From: CAZTDD01 sp964612675
GTDB taxonomy: Bacteria; Hinthialibacterota; Hinthialibacteria; Hinthialibacterales; JAKPRU01
Length of the DNA: 10,600 nt
Direction: 5' to 3'
Assembly: GCA_964612675.1 (NCBI GenBank)
Contig: CAZTDD010000172.1
Location: 1 to 10,600, forward strand
Part shown: piece after piece, positions 1 to 6,490 of the stretch
Numbering within the stretch: the first letter of the stretch is position 1
Layout of the letters: every line of letters starts with the position of its first letter
The notes under the pieces: generated by a model
Told to the model about the DNA's origin: nothing
Database searches by the model: none
What the model saw: the letters and a program-made list of their open reading frames with translations, nothing else
Translations under genes and position numbers: made by a program

Positions 1-116
1 AGTAAACGGCTTCGCCCTTTCCTAACTTAATGACATTGGGTTAGGAGGGGGTTGAAATCCGTTTTTCTGACTTTTTGCGACGGCGTCAAGACCGGGGGAA
101 GTGTAGAAGGGGGTTG
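1..116 (+). repeat. Left arm of long inverted repeat flanking the exported-protein gene
   Basis: Positions 1-38 match the reverse complement of 1874-1911 at 37 of 38 bases: 1-20 pair with 1892-1911 exactly, then one mismatch, then 22-38 pair with 1874-1890 exactly. Further inward the arms stay related but with gaps. Both carry a G-run ending in GGGGGTTG, a GACTTTTTGCGAC-type core (69-90 here, 1809-1830 on the other arm) and a second G-rich block ending near 116. The arm begins at the first base of the window, so its true outer boundary cannot be seen. Confidence 0.8.
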
Positions 117-137
117 CTCTGATGCCGTTCGCGTACG

Positions 138-1745
138 CTAATGCGCCGAGATCCGCGTCCTCTGTTTCTGTTCATCGAACTCAGCATCCGGTGCAAGGTC
201 GGAGACTTCCACTCGATAGGTTCGGACAGTCTGGGTCTTTGTGATGGTCGCGATCAACGGACTATCCGCCTGCTGCCCCATCATCCCCATGCCCATCTCC
301 ATACCGAACATATCCATACCACCCATATCGAAGCCCCCCATTCCCATGCCCCCCATGCCTCCGTATATGCTCATTCCCATCCCCGTGCCGCCGTACATGC
401 CGAAGTCCATCGGACCCGTGCCTCGGGAATACTCTTCATCGAATTCTTTTAGGGTCTCCTGGATCGCTGCGCGGCCCTCATTCAATTCGGTAACCGTCCA
501 GTCCTGGGTGTCATGCATGATATAGTTGAGTTCCTCACCGAGTTTCCGCCGCACAAATTCCAATGTCTTTACCGCTCTCAGCGGACTCTCCACCATTTTC
601 CACGCCTCGGCTTTCGGACTTCCGAATCCGCCGGCCGGTTCCAGATCAATGTCCGGGTTTTCTTCAACCGTTTTCTGATAATCGAGAGCATACTTGATTA
701 AATCAAGGCGTTCTCGAAGGGCGTCCAGATCATACGAGGGATCCTCTCGTTTCTTTAGGTGCTCCTTGTAGTAGTCGGGCAGCTTGCCAAACGCATTTAT
801 CGCCTCTTCGAGTTTGTTGACGGCACCTCGAATCTCCTTATCCTTTAGGACAATTCGCTGAGCGGGACCACCAAACACCGTGACAACGATCTCTTCATTG
901 CTCTCCAATCCCCGAATCCGTACCCCGTACCGGTGAATTGTTTCGATAACTGCCCGATCCAAATCTTGAATCGATTCCCACCGCTCCGCATCGTTCGCCA
1001 TGCTGTAAAGATGTGACGGGCCATACATGGATTCGTATCCGCCGTACGGATCGCCTAGTCGACTGGGGCTTCGCCTTCCGTACTGCGTGACGCCCCTTCT
1101 CCGTCCGCTCGATCCGCTCACGGAACGCTGAGCCGGCGGCGAAGGTTCGGTGGTGGAGACGGCCTTTCCGCTGGGTGCCTCCTCTTGATTCTTATCGGAT
1201 ACGTTGCGGCCTGCATTGGCAGGCCTTGTCTGTGGGGCAACGGCACTCCCACCGTAACCGAAACCACCCATGCCATATCCGCCGCCCATTCCCATGCGCC
1301 CCATCATACCGGCCCGTTCTTGCGGTTCGTCCGACGACTTCAACTGATCCCAAAGATCCGCCCGTTGACCGGCGTCCTCGGTCTTCGCCCTTTCCGGCGG
1401 TTCGGTGACATTGAAGTTGACCTCGCAGAGGAAGATCGCTCCCAATTCCTCGACGTACCAACCTTGAACGCCTCGTTGAAACAAGTTGGATGCTTCAAAA
1501 TGATGTTCGAGTTCGTTTTGCAGAACGTGTTCAAGAACCCGGCTCATAGTCTGAATATCGTTTTCCAGCCTGACTGTCTTGTCGGTCTTTACGTCCCCCC
1601 ACGACCAATCGGCCTGAGCGATTTGGTTGCTGGTATCCTGCGACCCCACATCGGAAACGTTGCCGATCAGAAGGGCCAAAGCCAGAAACAATAGAGTGCC
1701 GCAATTTGTTGTTCGAAAGATGGTTTGATATCGATATGTCTTCAT
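138..1745 (-). CDS. Exported Gly/Met-rich protein of unknown function
   Basis: A 535-residue protein. The ATG at 1745 was chosen over upstream in-frame codons because an AGGAG Shine-Dalgarno lies about 9 bases before it and the N-terminus (residues 1-35) then reads as a signal peptide with a Leu/Ala-rich core near residues 17-28. The mature part has two ordered segments: about 60-115 (ending in a GWYVEELGAIFLCEVNFNV stretch) and about 250-440 (largely helical and charged, including RAVIETIHRYGVRIRGL). They are separated and followed by low-complexity Gly/Met/Tyr tracts at 147-167 and 443-491; the second holds 15 methionines in about 44 residues. A further strand-like segment follows at 497-515. 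The repeated 'YG...F/L...' pattern resembles exported proteins I associate with Planctomycetota-like genomes, but I cannot name a family. It lies downstream of the sigma/anti-sigma pair on the same strand, separated by about 555 bp of repeats, so co-transcription is uncertain. Confidence 0.8.
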   Translation of the reverse strand: MKTYRYQTIFRTTNCGTLLFLALALLIGNVSDVGSQDTSNQIAQADWSWGDVKTDKTVRLENDIQTMSRVLEHVLQNELEHHFEASNLFQRGVQGWYVEELGAIFLCEVNFNVTEPPERAKTEDAGQRADLWDQLKSSDEPQERAGMMGRMGMGGGYGMGGFGYGGSAVAPQTRPANAGRNVSDKNQEEAPSGKAVSTTEPSPPAQRSVSGSSGRRRGVTQYGRRSPSRLGDPYGGYESMYGPSHLYSMANDAERWESIQDLDRAVIETIHRYGVRIRGLESNEEIVVTVFGGPAQRIVLKDKEIRGAVNKLEEAINAFGKLPDYYKEHLKKREDPSYDLDALRERLDLIKYALDYQKTVEENPDIDLEPAGGFGSPKAEAWKMVESPLRAVKTLEFVRRKLGEELNYIMHDTQDWTVTELNEGRAAIQETLKEFDEEYSRGTGPMDFGMYGGTGMGMSIYGGMGGMGMGGFDMGGMDMFGMEMGMGMMGQQADSPLIATITKTQTVRTYRVEVSDLAPDAEFDEQKQRTRISAH

Positions 1746-1777
1746 CGGTCTGTCTCCTTGTTTGGTTTCGCTACCAT

Positions 1778-1911
1778 CAACCCCACCCGAACCCGTTCCT
1801 CCCCCGAGCCTGACGAGGTCGCAAAAAGTCGCGAGGGGTAAGAATAGAGAAGTGTTCAACCCCCTCTGTATCTCAATGTCATTAAGTTAGCAAAGGGCGA
1901 AGCCGTTTACT
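1778..1911 (-). repeat. Right arm of long inverted repeat
   Basis: This is the reverse-complement partner of the left arm at 1-116. The outer 38 bases (1874-1911) are nearly identical in inverted orientation. The inner part carries the GACTTTTTGCGAC core (1809-1830, minus strand) and flanking G-runs with gaps and mismatches. The arm sits immediately upstream of the exported-protein gene, ending about 30 bases before its start codon, so it also occupies that gene's promoter and leader region. Confidence 0.75.
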
Positions 1912-1978
1912 GGGAGGGCGAGGCTCCCGCCGAGCCGAAATGAAGAAAAATGCGGCTCACCAGGAGGTTCGCCCTCCC
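1912..1978. repeat. 67-bp imperfect palindrome (REP/MITE-like hairpin)
   Basis: Arms 1912-1937 and 1953-1978 are inverted copies matching at 21 of 26 positions, with the outer 10 (GGGAGGGCGA) and inner 6 (GAGCCG) bases perfect, around a 15-base A-rich loop. It abuts the right arm of the long inverted repeat with no gap. Transcribed from either strand it would form a strong stem-loop. There is no T-tract typical of an intrinsic terminator. Confidence 0.75.
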
Positions 1979-2213
1979 CTCGCTCCTTCTCTGAAACTTA
2001 ACTTAATGACATTGCTCTGTATCTCCCCTTACAGCGGCCACGCAAGCGTGTCCCTCTTGGGGGAGAAAATAACTCAGCTGCGTCCGTTTCTTTTCCTCCC
2101 CCGAAGATCGGGGGAGGTCAGGAGGGGGTTGAAATCCGTATCCCGGACTTTTTGCAGCGCCGTCAAGCCTGGGGGAGGTCAGGAGGGGGTTGACAGATCG
2201 CTGAGCTCGGTAG
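1979..2213. repeat. Non-coding block built of dispersed repeat modules
   Basis: No convincing gene lies here. Recognisable modules are a third copy of AACTTAATGACATTG (2000-2014; others at 24-38 plus and 1874-1888 minus), a perfect short palindrome CACGCAAGCGTG (2039-2050), two exact 23-bp direct copies of a G-rich unit beginning GGGGGAGGTCAGGAGG (2110-2132 and 2171-2193), and between them a GACTTTTTGC core copy (2146-2167). The order G-unit, core, G-unit mirrors positions 42-116. Confidence 0.7.
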
Positions 2214-2281
2214 GGTGGGCTCACGGGCGTTGTTTCCCGTCATCGTATCTGCTTAATCCTCACCCGAGCCCGTAGCCCACC
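2214..2281. repeat. Inverted-repeat element downstream of the anti-sigma gene
   Basis: GGTGGGCTCACGGGC at 2214-2228 is answered by GCCCGTAGCCCACC at 2268-2281: the arms pair over 14 positions with one bulged base, around a loop of about 39 bases. It lies 20 bases beyond the anti-sigma stop codon, so it could help end or protect that transcript, but there is no T-run on the minus strand to support a classical terminator. Confidence 0.5.
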
Positions 2282-2300
2282 AATTCAACATTTTCTGGAC

Positions 2301-2996
2301 TCACTTCTTCTGGCTTCCCTCCGTCTCCACCGCTCGTTCCGGAAAAAACGAGTGGGCTCTCGTGTTCGGTTCATTCATCGTGAGCTGTGCGAGCTTTCGA
2401 ATCGTGTTGCGTGTCTGTTGCCGGTCAACCTCGCGCTGATAGGCGACCAAGTTGACCAGCACCTCCATACGATTCCGTTGCGCTTCCACTTGATCCTGTA
2501 ATTCGTGAAAATACGGACGCAACGTGAGGGCGACTTCCTCCGTGATCTGGTCGCGCATTTGCGATTCCACCAAGAGCGATTGCTTGGGTACCTCGCCGAA
2601 CTCCACTCGCGCCTCGCCCACCTGGATCACAAGCCCCTTGCTGAGAATCAGCGCAACAAACGAAGCCGCAACCGCTGTCCCCGCCAGCCAACGCAGAACC
2701 TTCGCCCCGCGACTCCTTCCGCCACCGGCAATCTGTCTTTGTAAGTCAAGAACCAGAAGATCGTCCGGCTTTTCGGCGATTTCGTCAGCAGACTTTCGCA
2801 GTTCAGATGCGATCTGCTGATATTGTTTTTCGACGTCACCCAGTTCCGGGTGTGCCTCCAGGTATGCTTCCAGCTCGGTCTCTTCCTCCGGGGGCAGAGG
2901 CTCATAAAGGCGGGTAACAAGTCGTTCGCGCACCCAGTCCTCTGAACGGTTTTGTGAATCGACGTCTTTGCGATTGTTGTTGACCGAGTCGCTCAT
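2301..2996 (-). CDS. Anti-sigma-factor-like single-pass membrane protein
   Basis: A 231-residue protein likely to hold the adjacent ECF sigma factor at the inner membrane. Residues 20-90 are acidic and helical (a WVRERLVTRLYEPLPPEEE segment resembling anti-sigma N-terminal domains) but lack the HxxxCxxC zinc motif. Residues 101-120 form one hydrophobic membrane span. Residues 141-205 are rich in E, Q, R and leucine, suggesting a coiled coil outside the membrane. The start at 2996 was chosen because GGAGG lies 9 bases upstream. An alternative ATG at 3002 would overlap the sigma stop codon as ATGA but leaves only 3 bases after the SD; a still earlier ATG at 3017 has less support. The SD lies inside the last codons of the sigma gene, implying translational coupling. 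Assignment rests on position, topology and N-terminal character, not on a diagnostic motif. Confidence 0.7.
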   Translation of the reverse strand: MSDSVNNNRKDVDSQNRSEDWVRERLVTRLYEPLPPEEETELEAYLEAHPELGDVEKQYQQIASELRKSADEIAEKPDDLLVLDLQRQIAGGGRSRGAKVLRWLAGTAVAASFVALILSKGLVIQVGEARVEFGEVPKQSLLVESQMRDQITEEVALTLRPYFHELQDQVEAQRNRMEVLVNLVAYQREVDRQQTRNTIRKLAQLTMNEPNTRAHSFFPERAVETEGSQKK

Positions 2997-2998
2997 GG

Positions 2999-3573
2999 TC
3001 ATATACCTCCATGCCATTGGTGGCCTCTTCGTGTGAGATCTATACGCAGATGTTCGAAAGTCCGGTACAACCTGGATTTCACTGTACTCGCGGGCATCCC
3101 TAATGCCGCTCCGATCTCTTCGAACGTCATTTCGGCCTCGTGTTTCATGGCAATAATATTCTGATCGATTTCATCCCGTTCTGAAATCAACTGCACGATT
3201 GTGGTGTCCAGTTCTTCGGCTGCGGCAGACTCATGCGGGCTCAGATCAGCGTCTGCTATATTCGCGTGTTCCGCGCGTGTTCCGGTAGAGAATCAGCGTT
3301 CCCCTTCCTGGCTCGGAAGATTCGGTCGATTGCCAGGTTTCGCGCCATTCGATAGAGCCAGGTTTTGAACGAAGCGCGCCCCACATCGTAGCGCGGAAGA
3401 ACCTTGAGCAATTTGTAGAACAGTTCCTGCCGGAGATCCTTCGCCAGCTCGGCGTCACGCGAAAGGCGGAAGAAATACCGCTCCATCGGCTGTCCGTATC
3501 GACGGACAATGGCCGTGATGGCCTTCATGTCTCCCTGTTGAGCCTGAGCGACTGTGTTCTCATCCATCGCCAT
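2999..3573 (-). pseudogene. ECF RNA polymerase sigma factor, frameshifted by an 11-bp duplication
   Basis: The first part (from 3573 to the stop at 3256-3258) encodes sigma region 2: RYGQPMERYFFRLSRDAEL, then a DLRQELFYKLLKVLPRYD core-binding helix and SFKTWLYRMARNLAIDRIFR for -10 recognition. The second part, in another frame to 2999, encodes region 4: MTFEEIGAALGMPASTVKSR is a clear helix-turn-helix followed by an RLYRTFEHLR helix. The frame breaks around codon 97, in the linker, where an 11-bp unit is exactly duplicated (3263-3284). Deleting one unit fuses the frames with no internal stop and gives 187 residues, a usual ECF length. The ATG at 3573 is preceded by GGGA only 3 bases away; a TTG at 3582 has AGAGAGG at a better distance, so the start is uncertain. 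As written, the gene yields only a region 2 fragment. It may be a pseudogene, a phase-variable allele or an assembly error. Confidence 0.85.
3263..3284. repeat. Exact 11-bp tandem duplication inside the sigma gene
   Basis: The unit CGCGTGTTCCG occurs at 3263-3273 and again at 3274-3284 with no mismatch or spacer. Eleven is not a multiple of three, so the second copy shifts the frame and brings a TAG stop into phase at 3256-3258. With one copy the minus strand reads LPEHANIADADLSPHE through the linker into region 4. Confidence 0.95.
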
Positions 3574-3775
3574 GGATCCCAACGGACCGCCTCTCTTCTG
3601 CCTCTCACCTAGTACCTACGATTCTGAATGCCGCTTAGACGAAAGAATAGGAAGAATCTCTTTCAACCGGGGCTCGCACCTGCTACCGGTCTGTGAGCCG
3701 ACAGAACGGAACGTTATGCTGATCGGTAGAAGTCGAGGAATCGACCAAGCCCGACCATTTCGAGGAGAAGATACG
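3574..3775. promoter_or_regulatory. Divergent intergenic region between sigma gene and glycosidase-like operon
   Basis: About 200 bp separate the two divergent start codons, so promoters for both directions should lie here, but I could not identify a convincing -35/-10 pair. A hairpin can form from 3671-3678 with 3692-3699 (8 pairs including one G-U, 13-base loop) in the leader of the plus-strand gene. A GGAAC followed 11 bases later by CGGT (about 3707-3726) has ECF-promoter-like words but spacing shorter than the usual 15-17, so it is not called. Confidence 0.35.
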
Positions 3776-4813
3776 ATGAAGGCAGTAAGATCAATTGCGA
3801 TTCTCATGGGTCTCACATTCGTTACTCTAGCGGGTGCGCAGACCCCCAGCGATATCGACTGGACGGATGATGTGGCCAACAACCCGGTAATTATCGAACC
3901 GGGCCTGACAGACGCCAACCGCGCCTACTATGGCCATGTGATTTTCGACCCATTCGCGGAGAAATGGTACGCCTGGTTTGATGCCAGCAGCGGAGCGGAT
4001 GTGGGCTACGGTGAGTCGGACGGTCCGGAGGGAGTCGAATTCGGTAACTACGTTCTCTGTGACGGATTTTCCACAGGTACGCAGAGTAAACCCTTTGTCG
4101 TACAGCTCGGAGAAAATGAATTTCGCATGTGGTATACGGCGGATGCACGTGCAGGGGGATACGGTATCAACACATGTGTTTCCTCGGATGGTGTGACATG
4201 GAGCGAAGACGTCCCCTGTACAGGAATTGCGGAAGACGATCCAACCCAGTTCGGTCCCACCGAACGGATCGCGGTAGTCCAGCTTGATGACGGCACCTTT
4301 GTCGCCTATGTACGTTGCGAGGAGCCAAACCATTACGATGAATACGATCCCCAACTGCTTGAAGTCGGTCTCGAGCTTTTTAACGCAAAATACCTTCACC
4401 GATACGTCTCGGAAAATGGAATCGATTGGACGTGGACAAACTATACCGAAGCGAATAGTTCCATAAACGAGGACGGGAATTTCATGACGGGAATGGAATT
4501 CTCCAGCGTTGTCCCCCATCCGGTGTACGAAGACGTATGGTACGCGTGGGGAAGCAACGCAAATTCCGAACGGCCGGTTATTTCCTACGTCTCGAACGAT
4601 GGGGGTCTTACCTTCACTCTCGACGAAGAAATCGTCGCCGATGTGGGAGACACGGGAACACAATCCTATAACCCGGATCGGAATTTCCACCCCAGCGTAA
4701 CCTATATGGGCGGCGGTCAATGGATTATGTATCGTTCCGTTGCGGATCCGAAAGGCACCGCACGTGCGATCGGCAGCGAGGCGCTTTCGGTCGATCTCTG
4801 GCAGATTCGATAG
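3776..4813 (+). CDS. Secreted beta-propeller glycosidase-like protein
   Basis: A 345-residue protein. The ATG at 3776 has AGGAG 8 bases upstream and starts a signal peptide (MKAVRSIAILMGLTFVTLAG, cleavage probably after AGA near residue 21). The mature part reads as a five-bladed-propeller fold of the GH32/43/68/130 kind. It has recurring aromatic blade strands (WYAWFD at 64-69, FRMWYT at 117-121, VWYAWGS at 254-260) and strand-turn motifs VSSDGVTW (135-142), VSENGIDW (211-218) and YVSNDGGLTF (271-280), the last close to an Asp-box. Acidic residues in the early blades (around D58, E161-E163) could be catalytic, but I cannot assign the active site. It is the first gene of a group leading to a sialidase-like protein, so a role in degrading an extracellular glycan is inferred; substrate and even catalysis are unproven. 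Confidence 0.7.
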   Translation: MKAVRSIAILMGLTFVTLAGAQTPSDIDWTDDVANNPVIIEPGLTDANRAYYGHVIFDPFAEKWYAWFDASSGADVGYGESDGPEGVEFGNYVLCDGFSTGTQSKPFVVQLGENEFRMWYTADARAGGYGINTCVSSDGVTWSEDVPCTGIAEDDPTQFGPTERIAVVQLDDGTFVAYVRCEEPNHYDEYDPQLLEVGLELFNAKYLHRYVSENGIDWTWTNYTEANSSINEDGNFMTGMEFSSVVPHPVYEDVWYAWGSNANSERPVISYVSNDGGLTFTLDEEIVADVGDTGTQSYNPDRNFHPSVTYMGGGQWIMYRSVADPKGTARAIGSEALSVDLWQIR

Positions 4814-4847
4814 GTTGGAGTCGCGAACCACGGGAACAACCGTACGC

Positions 4848-5408
4848 ATGGATTACGATCTCAACGAATCGTCCACACCAAACGACACCGACACGTCCTT
4901 CCCGAGCTGGGAAGGGCGTGTCGCAGTTTTTCTTCTTGCTGTTCAGGTCTGTCTTGTTGCCTTGGGTGTAATTTCGCGACATTTCTCGGTCTACCTTTTC
5001 GGGAAATCCCTCTCCCTTTCGTTCACAGAAGAATTGTCACGGTACCTGCTGGCCTGGGTCACCGCTTTCGGGCTTTGCGCGGTCTTCGCAGAGGAGGGTT
5101 TGTTATCGCTTCGGATTTGGCCGGATCGTCCGGGGACCTTCAGAGCGATACGAAGGTGGATCGGTCTCCTTGCTACTGTGGGATTGGCTATCCTGATCGC
5201 AGTTCAAGGCTTGCGTGTCATCGAACTGCATTGGGAAACAGACAAACGCACGGGTGTCATGGGGTGGCCGATGATCTGGGTAACGATCTCGCTTCCTTTG
5301 GGTATGTTTCTGATTTGCGCACGGGCAATTCCATGCAAGATCAGTAACACAGGGAAAACACAAACAAAAAACGCGATCGCTGGTTTCTTGAGTCGCAACA
5401 GGAGTTGA
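4848..5408 (+). CDS. TRAP transporter small permease, DctQ-like
   Basis: A 186-residue inner-membrane protein with four predicted membrane helices at about 24-44, 65-88, 102-123 and 138-160. The segment FTEELSRYLLAW (59-70) is the classic DctQ signature (paired acids, Arg, then Trp) and GWPMIWVTISLPLG (139-152) matches the family's fourth helix. In TRAP systems DctQ pairs with the large permease DctM and a periplasmic binding protein DctP to import acids such as sialic acid or C4-dicarboxylates. Here neither partner is present between the divergent sigma gene and the convergent gene at 7627, so it is an orphan within this unit. The ATG at 4848 lies 34 bases after the previous stop, with only a weak GGGA upstream. 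The TGA overlaps the SD/TTG region just before the next gene, suggesting coupling. Confidence 0.85.
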   Translation: MDYDLNESSTPNDTDTSFPSWEGRVAVFLLAVQVCLVALGVISRHFSVYLFGKSLSLSFTEELSRYLLAWVTAFGLCAVFAEEGLLSLRIWPDRPGTFRAIRRWIGLLATVGLAILIAVQGLRVIELHWETDKRTGVMGWPMIWVTISLPLGMFLICARAIPCKISNTGKTQTKNAIAGFLSRNRS

Positions 5409-5413
5409 TTGTC

Positions 5414-6382
5414 ATGCGGAACCGCATTTTCTATCTCTTCTTCTCTTCCTTTTTCATCATCACGATTCTGTATTCTCCCCATTGGGTTTGTGCTGCGGAA
5501 AAAGACTGCCCCACTTTGGTCGATCTCGACGCGACACGATCCAACTTTGTTTCTTTCCTGAATCGTCTCCATCCCGGGAACCGAATCGGCTACAGGCTCC
5601 ACGAGCATCTTCCCATCGCGTGGGGGCACATCCCCGAGACAAACGACGTGGCTGGGCTCAATCAGGATAAAGCAAACCAACTCCAACAGGATTTCGCCTC
5701 GCGGCCCGGAGTGTACATACACGAGCGTAAGGTACGGGAAGAAGGGTGGGCTCCACAGGATTGGACCTATTACTTCGTACCGGTCCAAGACGGATTCGAA
5801 TTGTTGTGGGTTATCGAAACCCATGAGAAGGGGGTCAATGAATTCTACTCGGTCCAGCAGTGTTTTCGCATGAGTGGAGAAACCAACATTGACTGGCGGC
5901 GCGAGATCGCCGAAACACCCGCATTCAGCGAGTACGACCTATGGGCTCAACAGACGGCAGAAAGCAATGAGAAGACGAGCCTTTCCTACGTACGAAGAAA
6001 CGGAACCTGGGAGGTACTGCCCGCGATCGATCAGCACGTGGTCTGCCGCACGCCGCTGGGACTGGAACTGGACAAGAAACGGTCCGGCGGGAACCTGGAC
6101 AAGATTACAGGACTTGAACCGTACGGTCCGAGCCTCTTTGAACCTGACGTCGATTGCGGCCTTGCAACGAGAGTCAACCAGGAAGGTACGTGGGTGTGTG
6201 CTCTCTATTGGGATCGGACGACACACATTACCAATCATCACCCCGCCGACTGTATTCATTCTTTTGTGAATCTCGGACCCATTCCGCCACAGGGGAAACG
6301 AAGCATCCGAGGGAAGATCTATTGGATGGAGAGTTCGAAACGAGAACTTTACTCAAAATGGCAGGATGAGTTTGCGAATTAA
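5414..6382 (+). CDS. Secreted Cys/His-containing protein of unknown function
   Basis: A 322-residue protein. The ATG at 5414 is preferred because AGGAG (5400-5404) sits 9 bases before it; a TTG at 5405 directly abuts that SD. Residues 1-27 form a strongly hydrophobic signal peptide, probably cut before AEKDC. The mature protein has six cysteines (32, 150, 211, 248, 262, 280), an even number consistent with disulfides outside the cytoplasm. The C-terminal third is the most motif-like: a long run around 246-302 with CGLATRVNQEGTWVCALYW, THITNHHPADCIHS (His 271, 275, 276, 282 and Cys 280), then NLGPIPP and a final basic IRGKIYW. The His/Cys cluster could bind metal or form an active site; this is speculation. 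I have an impression of similar proteins in Planctomycetota-like genomes but know no function. It starts 5 bases after the DctQ stop, so it is very likely co-transcribed with it. Confidence 0.75.
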   Translation: MRNRIFYLFFSSFFIITILYSPHWVCAAEKDCPTLVDLDATRSNFVSFLNRLHPGNRIGYRLHEHLPIAWGHIPETNDVAGLNQDKANQLQQDFASRPGVYIHERKVREEGWAPQDWTYYFVPVQDGFELLWVIETHEKGVNEFYSVQQCFRMSGETNIDWRREIAETPAFSEYDLWAQQTAESNEKTSLSYVRRNGTWEVLPAIDQHVVCRTPLGLELDKKRSGGNLDKITGLEPYGPSLFEPDVDCGLATRVNQEGTWVCALYWDRTTHITNHHPADCIHSFVNLGPIPPQGKRSIRGKIYWMESSKRELYSKWQDEFAN

Positions 6383-6490
6383 AGATCTTTCCATGCGATT
6401 CATCTCTTCTCACTTAGGGTCCCGGACTCGCCGTCGCGGGTCGATTTTCGCTATCATAGAGAGAATGTTATTAACCAACCGAGGTGTACT
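6383..6490 (+). promoter_or_regulatory. 108-bp gap before the sialidase-like gene
   Basis: This gap is longer than the others in the group and may hold its own promoter. A weak GC stem (CCCG 6421-6424 with CGGG 6437-6440, then TCGATTTTC) could be a poor terminator for the upstream gene. A TATCAT at 6452-6457 could serve as a -10 box but has no clear -35 partner. A GAGGTG SD lies just upstream of the ATG at 6491. Confidence 0.25.

Noticed and set aside
1940..2275. A 111-codon open frame on the plus strand in the repeat block
   Set aside because: It spans the palindrome and G-rich direct repeats, has no SD or recognisable domain, and its codons follow the repeat modules; it is most likely a by-product of repeat sequence.
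2999..3196. A separate small gene starting at a GTG (3196) encoding only sigma region 4
   Set aside because: No SD precedes the GTG, and the frame joins region 2 perfectly once one copy of the 11-bp duplication is removed; it is the second half of one broken gene.
3705..3727. ECF-type promoter words GGAAC and CGGT upstream of the glycosidase-like gene
   Set aside because: The spacing of 11 bases is too short for the usual ECF promoter geometry.
3827..4849. A 340-codon open frame on the minus strand opposite the glycosidase-like gene
   Set aside because: The plus strand has a signal peptide, good SD and propeller motifs in one continuous frame; the antisense frame shows no domain features.
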